From NCBI GenBank assembly GCA_013399305.1, contig VXAI01000091.1, positions 1,292,875 to 1,356,874 on the forward strand: a DNA stretch of 64,000 nt, given 5' to 3'. Below the pieces are notes generated by a model. It ran no database searches. It was given only the letters and a program-made list of their open reading frames with translations, and was not told the DNA's origin. Of the stretch, positions 39,885 through 49,800 are shown piece after piece. The stretch comes from Rostratula benghalensis. Its lineage: Eukaryota > Chordata > Aves > Charadriiformes > Rostratulidae. Positions within the stretch are counted from its first letter, which is position 1. Each line of letters opens with the position of its first letter. The translations under genes and the position numbers were made by a program.

Positions 39885-40374
39885 TTTATTCTTCATGAAT
39901 ATTGCAAATGTGGGTTCTCCATCACTCTGTATCTTGTGTATTCAACTGCTTTGTGGAAAATTAAGGTAAAATAAGAATATTCTACAGCAAAAGAAAAAGT
40001 AGCAGTACTTATGGCCAATCCAGGCTCATTTTGCACGGGGCTGGGTACCACATGAGCCACATTGCACGGCAGATGTGGAGCTCCTGGTGGTATTTTGCTT
40101 TCTTTCCCATTCCAGCGGGGCAAGCCTGGCTCAGGCCATGCCCAAGAGGCTGCCATGTTGGGGACCTGATCCCCTCAGCAGGGTAGGAGTCGCACCGTGC
40201 TGCCAGCACTAGAGGGCACTCCGGGATCAGTACATTGTAGAACTGCTCGATGCGTCCTGACGTGATGGTGGCACCCTCGCAGTGGGTCCAGTACCCATCA
40301 CGTATTTCCCACCAGAAGATCCTTGGCATGATGAAAGCAATGAACTCTCTATGCTCAGCCCAATAAAGAAGGGG
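39885..40374 (-). other. CpG-bearing coding-like island, unidentified; candidate terminal exons or retrocopy
   Basis: On the minus strand a frame runs open from 40374 to a TAA at 40009, about 121 codons, after an in-frame TAA at 40375-40377. About eleven CpG dinucleotides fall in some 280 bases (40030-40305), whereas the flanks are AT-rich and nearly CpG-free. Codons are biased to G or C at the third position. The protein begins WAEHREFIAFIMPRIFWW and then has DGYWTHCEGATITSGRIEQF. The spacing W...E...DG.W...IE..Y faintly recalls a WWE domain, but this is not a family assignment. Downstream on the minus strand is a pyrimidine-rich acceptor-like CTTTTTCTTTTGCTGTAG whose AG is at 39982-39983. 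It is followed by a 28-residue frame ending in NPHLQYS and a TGA, then AATAAA at 39885-39890. This could be the end of a gene, a processed copy, or chance. Confidence 0.25.
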
Positions 40375-40379
40375 TTATG

Positions 40380-41431
40380 CTGCTAGTCAGGACCTGACCA
40401 GGTGGTATGACAATTTTGTCATAGTCACCTTAGGTGTGAAGTTGCGAGCTCAGGAAGAAGTACTGTGGTTTTTCCCGAAGGAGTTGTTAGTACAGCACTA
40501 CTCAGTCACCATGCTGGGTTTCTTTCCTCATGAAGTAACAAGTATTACTCTGGCTTCGCCTCCAGAAGCCCACTTTTAAAATACCTGAGCTTGTGACTAC
40601 TCACACATCTTGCAGAAAATGCCATGCCTTTGTGAACAAACATCTCCGTCTCCTTCCCAGCAAGGCAGGGAGAATGATAGATTTCCAGAGGACTGCTTTC
40701 CCTCAGGTGCTAATGAGAAAACAAGTTTAAGTGTACAGCTAATAGGCTAAAACATGAAGGAACAGGCTACTTTACTAGGTTGTCACTTTCCAGAATGCAG
40801 AAGAAAACCCTCGTTGATGTTCAAAGTGACTGGAACGTGAGAGGAAACAGTTCCCAGCTCCACTGCCCTTTTTGTGATGGGAGACTTAAATTGACCTTAA
40901 ACCATCTCCAGCTGTGCTCTAAGAAGTTTGCCTTAAATATTCTCAATGATGTTGATTCTAAAATATTCCCTTCATGACTAATTCATACTTTTCCTTGATA
41001 TTTAATCTAATTTGCTGCAGGCTAAGCCGTTTAGGTTTTGGCTTGTTGACAAAGGAAAATGAGTAGTCCCTGTACTCCTCTTCATTCTCTCCGTGGATCT
41101 ATGGATACATATTATCTCTTCCTGGTCTTTTTTCTATTTCTTCAGCAACTCTTAGAGCATAAACACACCTGCTACTCTTCTCCTTCCTAGGGATTCCAGG
41201 TGTTCAGAGATGGCTGGAGCAGACACTGTCTGCAAGGCTTACGTAAATGCCACACTCCCCATACATCTATCTGGACCTAACCCTTTTGTGCATAAATGCC
41301 TTTAATTACTACCTATAGATTCTTACCAAAAATATTTATGCCTGGAATGGTTTCCTCCTTGCTCTTAATGTACTATATTAGGGCATCTTCTCCACTGCTC
41401 CTGTTGGCTTTAGTTTAACAGCTATTACATA
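40380..41431. other. Unique non-coding DNA
   Basis: No gene or repeat was recognised. A 65-codon plus frame at 40780-40977 has two CxxC-like spacings but no recognisable fold and is probably noise. Confidence 0.5.
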
Positions 41432-41551
41432 NNNNNNNNNNNNNNNNNNNNNNNNNNNNNNNNNNNNNNNNNNNNNNNNNNNNNNNNNNNNNNNNNNNNN
41501 NNNNNNNNNNNNNNNNNNNNNNNNNNNNNNNNNNNNNNNNNNNNNNNNNNN
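41432..41551. other. Assembly gap of 120 N
   Basis: The run of N means the sequence here is unknown. Any open frame that crosses it, such as the minus-strand frame spanning 41378-41722, is an artefact. Its true length may differ from 120. Confidence 0.99.
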
Positions 41552-41589
41552 CTTATAGTCTTTACTTTTGTTCAGAAAATACTCTGAAA

Positions 41590-41715
41590 ATCCAGACTCT
41601 AAAAAAGATGGCTTAGTGGCTTGTGCAGCAACTGGGATGGTAGTCCAGATTCCAGCCCTGCTTTGGGCAGGTCTTTTACCTACCCGGTATGTCTCAATTT
41701 CACTTCTACAAACTG
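41590..41715 (+). mobile_element. MIR-like tRNA-derived SINE, 3' part interrupted by a CR1
   Basis: The segment has a tRNA-like head, GGCTTAGTGGCTTGTGCAGC, then GATTCCAGCCCTGCT. This follows a box A/box B SINE head of the kind AGTGGTTAGAGCA... and TTCAATTCCCAGCTCTGC. A MIR-type core follows: TTTGGGCAGGTCTTTTACCT, then TCTCAATTTCACTTCTACAA. The match stops where the minus-strand CR1 begins, so the CR1 seems to have inserted into an older SINE. The 3' tail of the SINE was not clearly found beyond 42200. Confidence 0.55.
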
Positions 41716-42200
41716 GAATCACAGAATCATAGAATGATTGGGGTTGGAAGGCACCTTAAAGATCGTGGAGTTCCAACACACTCACAGTCCCATCCAACCT
41801 GGCCTTGAACACCTCCAGGGATGGGACATCCACAACTTCTCTGGTCAGCCTGTTCCAGTGTCTAACCACCTTCAGAGTGAAAATTTCCTTTCTGATATCT
41901 AATCTAATCTCTTCCAGTTTGAAGTCATTACCCCTCATCCTATCTCTTCACTCCCTCATAAAAAGTCACTCCCTGTCTTTCCTGTAGGCCCTCTTTAGGT
42001 GCTGGAAGGCTGCTATAAGGTCTCCCTGGAGCCTTCTCCAGGATGAACAACCCAAACCCTCTCAGCCTGTCCTTGTAGCAAAGCTGCTTCAACACCCTGG
42101 AGAGGTTATCTAGCCCTCTGACCATCTTTGTAGCCTCCTCTGCATCCATTCCTCCAAGGTCCATGTTCTTCTTATGCTGAGGACTCCAGAGCATGCAGGG
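41716..42200 (-). mobile_element. CR1: CR1 LINE, 3'-terminal fragment
   Basis: On the plus strand the fragment starts with the reverse-complement CR1 tail (AATCACAGAATCATAGAATG) and runs through the conserved block of the final ORF2 codons. On the minus strand the protein signatures are KMVRGL, CYKDRLRGFGLFILEK, then [14 protein letters not shown] and [12 protein letters not shown]. The first part lies in a frame covering 41940-42194 and the last part in another covering 41756-41938, so at least one frameshift separates them. The element is 5'-truncated near 42200, after a segment corresponding to MLWSPQHKK. It is a dead copy. Confidence 0.93.
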
Positions 42201-43769
42201 AATGCATTAATATTAGTGAGATATTTGGATGATGTAAAAGGAGTTTGGCAAAACTTGTGTGCAGTCAAATTAAAAAAAAAAAAAAAAAAAACAACTCCTA
42301 AAAGATAAACGAAGTAAAAGTAAATCAGACTTCATATTCTTCAGCTTCCATTTAACTACCTGTATATTAGAAATTCCCTGAACTCACTGCTATTCCCTTG
42401 TGTTGTCTTCATAACTGAAGACTTTATCTGGCCAGATCACTTAAACTTGAGCAAAGCTTTTACCACATGCTGCCTCCCTGCTGTGGCTGCTTCAGGCACC
42501 CCAGCCACAGCACTGTCTGGGACAAGCAACTGAGTCCCTTGGGACAAGGATTTCTTTGTGGTTTTAAGTACCACGCACCAAGCAACATATAATCAATGCA
42601 GCTAAACTTTTGTTTTGTCTATGTTTTAAAAAAAAATCATTTGGAGGCTAAAATGGAGAATGAGAAATTTCGTCTTAAATGGAGAGGTGTTCCCACCTAC
42701 CTACTGCCTGTGATTGTTTCCTGTGTGTCCTCTAAAGCAATGATCCATCCCAGAGGCCAAATTCTTCCAATCTTGGTCACACAGCCATGACTTATGAAAA
42801 ACCGCTCAGTTCTGAAACATGTCTTTTTAAAACGAAAATGTGTTAATATAGGCATGCTATAGGGATGCATATGAAGCCACCAGGGAAAAAGCAAATTATC
42901 TATGCTGAGATTCACTTCTAAGCTCTTGTTCCACAGAATTACTTAAATGTGTGAATCCAAGATTTTTCAGGAAACTGTGGAGCATTTGGGGAATACAATG
43001 CAAGTTCAGAAAGTCTGGCCCTTTAAAAAAGTACTGGACATACTGCTTATGCTCTGCACAGTCTCAGTGAGTGTACACAGTGAACATGAAGGCCTCCCTG
43101 TAAATATGTGTACACAGTGAATATACAGGCCGGCCAGGTAGAATGTCTAGCACTTGCAAAATTGTGCTCATGTACATCAAAGGGTATCACAGGACTGGAA
43201 ATCCCAGATATTATAAGCAGCTCCTCTGAATTTTCCCTAATTTTCTACATGAGAGAAGAAATAATATTCAGGAAAAAAAAGGCACATATATCAACCCTGT
43301 TATCAAATATTTTATTGTATTTTGATGTCTTCAACCGCCCTGGGCAGCAAGTACTGATGAATGTAATTTACCACACCGAAATGGATGGAATTACTCACAT
43401 ATTGGCAGGTAAATAGGTGTCTGTAGGATTCGGTGCCTACTTTCCAAATATACATTAATGCCAATGGCACAAGATGTAATTAGCATTATTTTAATCATGG
43501 CATCATCTTTTTTCTTTTTTTTTCCAGTCAGGAATTAGAAATAGGAAAAATAATGTTGTCAGTATGCATGAGAAGAGTGCTGGACCTGCAGAGTTTCACA
43601 GAACACAGCAACCATCTTGCTAGTGCAAACAACAAGAGAACTCACCATAAAATTAAGGGAACAAACACTATCTACTCATCGCCACAGAACACTGTGTTGT
43701 TCTTTATTATATTATTTAAAAGGGGCAGATTTACTTGGTCATAAATTAATAATTCAGAAGGTGTAAGAA
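42201..43769. other. Unique non-coding DNA with A-run and a 37-bp duplication
   Basis: A 20-A run lies at 42272-42291. An imperfect direct duplication with a 37-bp period lies at 43071-43131; both copies begin GTGTACACAGTGAA and end AGGCC. No gene was recognised. Confidence 0.5.
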
Positions 43770-43925
43770 GGCACAGCCAATTAGCTGCAGTAATTTGCAT
43801 TTTTATGCTCCTTCATTAGTTTTCTAAGGTTCTTCTCTTCTGTTATAGCAATGCAAATGCCATCTTCCAAAAGGTGAATAGCTAACCTGGTTTTTGTTTG
43901 CATGGTAATGAAGCCTCTTCAATTA
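43770..43925. promoter_or_regulatory. Candidate conserved regulatory element with inverted octamers
   Basis: The block holds ATTTGCAT at 43793-43800 and its exact reverse complement ATGCAAAT at 43851-43858, which are POU/octamer consensus sites. A homeodomain-type CAATTAG lies at 43779-43785, ATTAG at 43815, and TTTGTTTGCATGGTAATGA near 43895-43915. Dense, varied homeodomain/POU motifs without simple repetition resemble vertebrate conserved non-coding enhancers. No conservation data were available, and AT-rich DNA gives such motifs by chance. Confidence 0.25.
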
Positions 43926-45282
43926 TTGAAAGACTAAACAATTTAATAATTTTTAAGACAAAGCTTTGTTGCTACAGTATCTCTTCTTTATGTTGGTTGT
44001 CGCAAAGCATGCTTTTTAATGTCATTTATTTTAACCTGAAGCAAAGAGTTTATCAGGTGGCTGATTTTCTGAGATTCCTAAAATCATGTGAGTTATCTCT
44101 TGAAGGGAGGTATTAAAATCCTTTCTAAACTTAAAGGCTGAAAAATAACTCTGTGTACAATGGCTTTGTTTACAGTGCAGGGTCTCTTTACCTTTGTGCA
44201 GAAATAAAGTGAGTAGGGTTTCATATATGAATTGGACTGTTAGGGGAACTTCCCTTTCTTATGAGGGAAGCAGGGATGCTCCCCCATGTCCCAGATATCT
44301 GCCGGCACCTCCATCTTCAAAAGCTTCCCGCCCCAGGGATAGCCCTTTTGGACATTTCTATCTATGGGCACGATCTTGCTAAAGTTGGTGTCTTTATGTC
44401 TGAGAAATTCTCCCAAGGCCAGCAAGGCTAAAACTAAAAGCCCTCCTGCAGGCATGACTAAAGCTTTGGTCACCAGAGTGCCACATGCCAGCTGTACTTG
44501 TTCCGTCTCTGCTTTCCCATGCAGGGCACCAGCAAATCCCACTGGCTTCTCAGAGAGCTGCTCCTAACCTGCAGCTGGCCTGACACGTACTTATTTTTCC
44601 ATTTTTACTCTGGTATTTTCCTTTGCAAATGCTTTCCATGTGAGGCCATTTCATTTTATTTTTATAATTATTTTATTTTATTTTTAATACAGCCCCTCAT
44701 TCCAGATGTAGATAGTACATGCACATACTCAAGCATATGTATAAGCAAAGTAATGCTGAGGCTGCACCTTTATATAAATGCCTCTGAGGCAGACTGTAAA
44801 CCAAAAGAACTCTACACATATTTCAGAGAGATGGTGGGGATTAATCTCAAAAAAGGGGAGAAAAAAAAAATCCTAGAGAATTAGGCAAAGATATGATATG
44901 TTTTCTGAGGCAACCTCTGAAGGGACCTGGCTCTTCAGATTGTCATGAATGCTACCAGATGGCTGAAGAAGCCATAGGAAACCTGCCCATTTCTGTTCAC
45001 CTCTGCAGGATGCTTATCTTTTGGGAAGCTTGGTCTTTCTAGGAGCAACCTGGAGCAGTGCTCCTTCACGTGGGATGTGGGACACCAGTCCACTGAAATC
45101 CACTCTGTGCTGTTCCCCAGCCACTTTAGCTTTTTTCAGCTTTTTTCTGTTTTGTTCTAGTAGAGCTGGAGTTCACAGACTATACAGATCATCTTGGAAT
45201 TTTTGTCAACAAACAATGTACAGGAAGGCACGGTTTCTGTCATTTCACTGATAATGCAGATAGATAGCATGTTTATAACACC
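43926..45282. other. Unique non-coding DNA
   Basis: A GC-richer patch at 44240-44580 is open for 100 codons on the minus strand and includes a hydrophobic run (LLVLALLAL), but no family was recognised and the frame has no supporting exon signals. The rest is AT-rich. Confidence 0.45.
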
Positions 45283-46824
45283 GATGTAGAGAGGTGCCAC
45301 GCTGGACCTTGCTCTCATCAACAAGGAGAGGCTGGTGGGGAAGGTTAAGCTCAAGGGCAGCCTTCACTGAAGTGACCATGAGATGGCTGAGTTCAAGATC
45401 CTTAGAGCAAAGAGGAGGGTGCATAGCAAGTTCACTGTCCTGGACTTTAGGAGAGCAGACTTTGGCCTCTTCAGGGATCTTCTTGGCAGAGGACCATGGG
45501 ATAAAGCCCTGGAGGGCAGAGGGGCCTAAGAAAACTACTGGTAAATATTCAAAGATAAGCTCCTTGAAGCTCAGGAGTGAAGCACCCCTACAAAGCAGTC
45601 ACATAAAAACATCAGGAGGCCTGCATAGATAAACAAGGAACTCTAAGAGAAGCAAGGAAGCCTCCAGAGGGTAGAAGCAAGGGAAGGTAGCCTGAAAGGA
45701 ATACAGAGAAATTGTCCAAGCAGCAGATCATGTTAGGAAAGCCAAAGCCTAGGATTAGATATTAAATCTGGCCAGGGGTGCCAAGGGCAATAAGAAAAGC
45801 TTCTATAGGTATGTTGGTGATAAAAGGAAGACTAGGGAAAATATAGACCCTCCCTGGATGGAAACAGGAGGCCTGGTCATCCAGGATATGGATACGGCTG
45901 AGGTATTCACACACAGAAGAATCTGTGTGATTCTGTGTGTGATTCAATGACTTTTTTACCTCAGTCTTCACTGGCAAATGCTCTAGCCACACCACTCAAG
46001 TCGCAGAAGGGAAAGGCAGGGACTAGGAGAATGAAGAACTACCTACTGTACAGGAAGACCAGGTTCATGACCATCTAAGGAACCTGAAGGTGCACAAATC
46101 CATGGGACCTGATAAAAGGCATCTGCAGGTCCTGAGGGAACTGTCAGATAAAGTTGCTAAGACACTATCATATGGGAGATGTTGTGACAGTCTGATAAAG
46201 TTTCTGCTGTCTAGAAAAGAGGAAACATAACCCTTATCTTAAAAAAATGTAAAAAGGAAGACCTGGTGAACTACTGGCCATTTAGCCTCACCTCTGTGCC
46301 CCGCAAGATCATGAAGCAGATCCTCCCAGAACCTATGCTAAGGCACATGGAAAATAAGGAGATGACTGGTGACAGAAAACATGGCTTCACTAAAGGGGGC
46401 CTACAGGAGAGATGGGAGGGACTCTTGATCAGGGAGTGTAGTGAGGGGCAATGGTTTCAAACTGAAAAAGGGGAGATTTGGATTAAATATTGGGAATACA
46501 TTCTTAACTGTGAGAGTGGTAAAACACTGGAACACATTGCCCTGGAAGTGTTCAAGACCAAGCTGGATAGGACTCTGAGCAACCTGGTCTAGTGGGAGAT
46601 GTACCTGCCCGTGGCAGAGGGGCTAGAACTCAATGATCCTCATCCCTGGAAGTGTTTAAGGCCCAGCTGAATAAGGCTTTGAGCAACCTGCTCTAGTAGG
46701 AGATGTCCCTGCTCAAGGCAGGGGGTTGGAACTTGATGATCTTTAAGGTTGCTTCAAACTCTAACCATTGTATGATTCTATGATATTTAAGGTATCTTCC
46801 AATCCGAACCATTCTATGATTCTA
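45283..46824 (+). mobile_element. CR1: CR1 LINE, rearranged ORF2 fragment with missing RT core and duplicated tail
   Basis: This is the longest repeat in the window. It starts in the ORF2 region after the endonuclease (LDLALINKERLVGKVKLKGS, then SDHEMAEFKIL and FRRADFGLFRDLLG). It passes through the linker (RRPAWINKELLRE, then [17 protein letters not shown]) into the first reverse-transcriptase block ([19 protein letters not shown], then HGFTKGG). The frame then joins directly to the C-terminal block ([17 protein letters not shown], then [17 protein letters not shown]). The central RT region of a full CR1, including the YxDD catalytic part, is absent. The join lies at about 46395-46400 and keeps frame. 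Stops and frameshifts break the upstream part. The 3' end is duplicated: the block ending LSNLV recurs at 46638-46784, and the last 44 bp recur again at 46786-46824. Local duplication near 45907-45942 forms a CACACAG/CTGTGTG hairpin. Confidence 0.9.
46638..46824 (+). repeat. CR1: Tandem duplication of the CR1 3' tail
   Basis: The text CTGGAAGTGTT...GCTGGAT/GAAT...AGCAACCTGG/CTCTAGT...GGAGATGT occurs first at about 46541-46632 and again at 46645-46735. The terminal block TTTAAGGT...ATGATTCTAT occurs at 46742 and again at 46786, a 44-bp period. This could be a post-insertion tandem duplication, slippage during target-primed reverse transcription, or insertion of a second short CR1 next to the first. 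Confidence 0.75.
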
Positions 46825-49800
46825 TAACACAGACTAAATGACCGACCATAAGAGCAGCAGGTTGGGTTGCTGTGCTTTAAAAGGCTTTCTTCCTTTTTTG
46901 TTAACCTCTTGGTGAGGGCTGAGTGCGAAGGCTGGGCTCTGAATCACTCCAAGCAAGAAAGTGGCAGAGGAATGGACGTCTGAATCAGCTATAAGAGCTA
47001 TGACTCAAGAGCAAGCAACATTATGCCAGCAGGTATAACGAAGTAAAACAGGTGCCAGCAGGTGCAGTGAGAAAAGAGAAACAAAACAGCCTGAGTTAAT
47101 ACGTAATCTTAAGTAGAACTGGCCAAAAAGAAAAACACTTTGAGAAAATAAAGGCACCTGAAAGCACAAAGGAGAGTATTTTCTAAAATCATAGTAGAGG
47201 CAGGAGTCTCTGTGCCCTTATTCCAGCCCCTCCGTTACATCCTCCCCTTGCCCCCAAGCCAGTCCTAACACATCTCCTGCATCACCCCATGCAAAGAGGA
47301 CAAGGGTAGCCAGCAGGCAGGCTGGGGCTGTTGTTTCTGTTCCCACAGCAGGACAGATCCTCCCGACTTCCAGAATAAATCTCTAGAGCTGTAGTGCTGT
47401 TGTGCATTACTCTTTCCCCTTCCTACACATATAAAGATGAGGATCTCCAAACAGCCCTCTTACAGCTTTTGTAATCTAATTTTTGGCTGAAAGATATTAA
47501 TATTATAAGCGATCTGTTCATTATCTAATGTGACTCCTTTCAACACGCATCTACAGGACTTCCCTAAATTAGTTTCTGTATCAAGACCAATAGTGCAGAT
47601 GAGACAGACTGGAAACTGATCATGGTTTCAAATTATCTGTTCAGAGAAAGGCCACCAAACTCTTCAGTAAGTTTTTCCAGTGGTCAGTTCCCTACTTTGT
47701 GATAAGTTACTTCAAGCCCAAATTTCTTTATATTCCAGGCAATAGATTTTCCTAATCTTTGCCAGAGAAATTAAAGATGCCTTTGTACCATTTTTCTGTT
47801 CTTTAGTAACTTTAAACTTTAGTCCCTCATTTTCATCATATTTTTCAGCCCTTTAAGGTCATCCAGAGTTCCTGTCAAACCCTTTTTTTTTTTTAAAGAA
47901 ACATATATATATATATATATAAAAATACTAAAATAAATAAATAAATGAGATCAAAGTCCTTTAGAACAGGTTACCATGAATAGTGATGTAACACAGTGGT
48001 GGAGGCTGCTGGATCCCAGCACAGGCACATGGGGGAGGCTGTGGAGCGCCGCACTTTCTCCTCCATCAGATGCACAAAGCCCCAAGGCAGACCTCGCCAA
48101 GGAGCTACAACCTGTATAGCACCTTCCCTTTTCTCTCACAGAAAATCTTCACCTTAGTAATGCAAGCTCCCTGCTTTTATTCATATTCTCCTGATTATAG
48201 TCCAATGATCATTTTAGCACTTTGGCCATGGCGCACTGTGGGAGCTCCATGTGTATCTGATTATCCATCATAAAATCAAATCCTTTTCAGTCCCCATTTC
48301 CCAGCATGGAGTCCCTTCCATCCTACAAGTATGGCTCACACTGTTCCTCACTGCATGGGCTTCCAAAAAACATCTTGTTCCATTTTGTAAAGAAATTCAG
48401 ATTTCTCTCCATCACTCACTACCCTTATTTATCATTTAATTCTCCACCAATTTTCATGGTATAAGAAATCTTTACCAACAAGTTGCCATGTTTTCTTGTC
48501 TCATTAATAAAGATAATGTAGGAAGGGGGAAACCTCACAAGGGACAAACACTCACATTGATGGTTCCTTATTTACAGTTATAAGACCTATTAATCTTTAA
48601 TTAAATTCATAGACATCAGGTGGATTTTTCTATTGCTTTATTTTCTTAACAAAATATCTTCTGGTATGAATGCATGTCCTTTCAAAAAGTTTATTACATC
48701 AACAATATTATCTTGATTGAAAAGAACTTGTAATCTCATCAAAGGTTGGTATCAAATTAGACTGACAAATTTATTTTTGTGAAGCTAATGTTGATGGACA
48801 TTAATTGTGTTTGAGCAATCTCTATTTGATAGACCCTTAATTTCCCAAGCTACTCCTGTTATCACTTTTAAACATTGACACAACATTAGATTTTTCCCAA
48901 CTTGAAAATTCCTCCATTTCAAGACTGTAATCATCAACATTAAATGCCCATGGGGCTCTTTTGCTAGTTATTTTAAAACTATGAGATGGACGTGCAGATT
49001 TTAAAACATCTAACATACATCTGCTTTGTAACTGGCTCAAATTAAAAGGACTACATCGTCATGTCATCTCTACCATCTCTCCATGGTCTCCAGACTCTAC
49101 CATCTGGCTTTCCCCAAATGCAGACACCAAGTGAGTGAGATAATACTGCTTTTCATGAATTCTTGTCAATTCTGCTGTCATCACACAGCCACATGACAAT
49201 AATATTACCATGATTCCCAGTATGACTGAACTCCTTTAACTACCTTTTCATTCTTAAATCTGCTAACCATAGATTTTGTCTTCAACATTTTGCTTTCACT
49301 ATCTGCTTTCTAAAATCCAAAGCAGTTGTTATTATGACTGTTCCAGCTTTTTTTTTTTCATGTTTCACTGTGATTTATAGATGTTTTTCATTTTACTTTG
49401 ACCCATACTGTTCTTTCCTTAAGTCACTCTGACAACATCATTCTGAAATATGCAATTTGGGCATCTAGTAAAATGTTATTCAACAATGGACAATTATCTT
49501 TCTCATTTTTCTGTTTACATTTTCTACAGTTGATTGTCTCAAAATTATTTTCATCTTTATTAAATTGTCCTTTTCAAACTCCCAATAATATGTATTCTTG
49601 GCAGAACTCACAATAAAAATGTAATCAAGATAAAATCAGTTTCATCTATTTTTTTCAGTTCTGTAATTAACTCTTCATAAGGGCCCACACAGATTTTGCC
49701 CCATTGCATACAACTTTGTTTATATAGGAATTTCTTAAGTATACTTTTAAAAATTCAGAAAGTGTCTTAAAATCAGCAGCCTATGTCACATGTCTTTCAA

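Noticed and set aside
41378..41722. Minus-strand open frame of 114 codons
   Set aside because: It crosses the 120-base N run, so most of its residues are unknown. Its start lies in the CR1 tail and the SINE.
44240..44542. Minus-strand frame with a hydrophobic run resembling a membrane segment
   Set aside because: The length is within chance expectation, no family was recognised, and a plus-strand frame overlaps it.
45294..45632. Plus-strand frame of 112 codons
   Set aside because: It is an out-of-phase shadow of the CR1 ORF2 remnant. The true CR1 frame, which has stops, matches the family.
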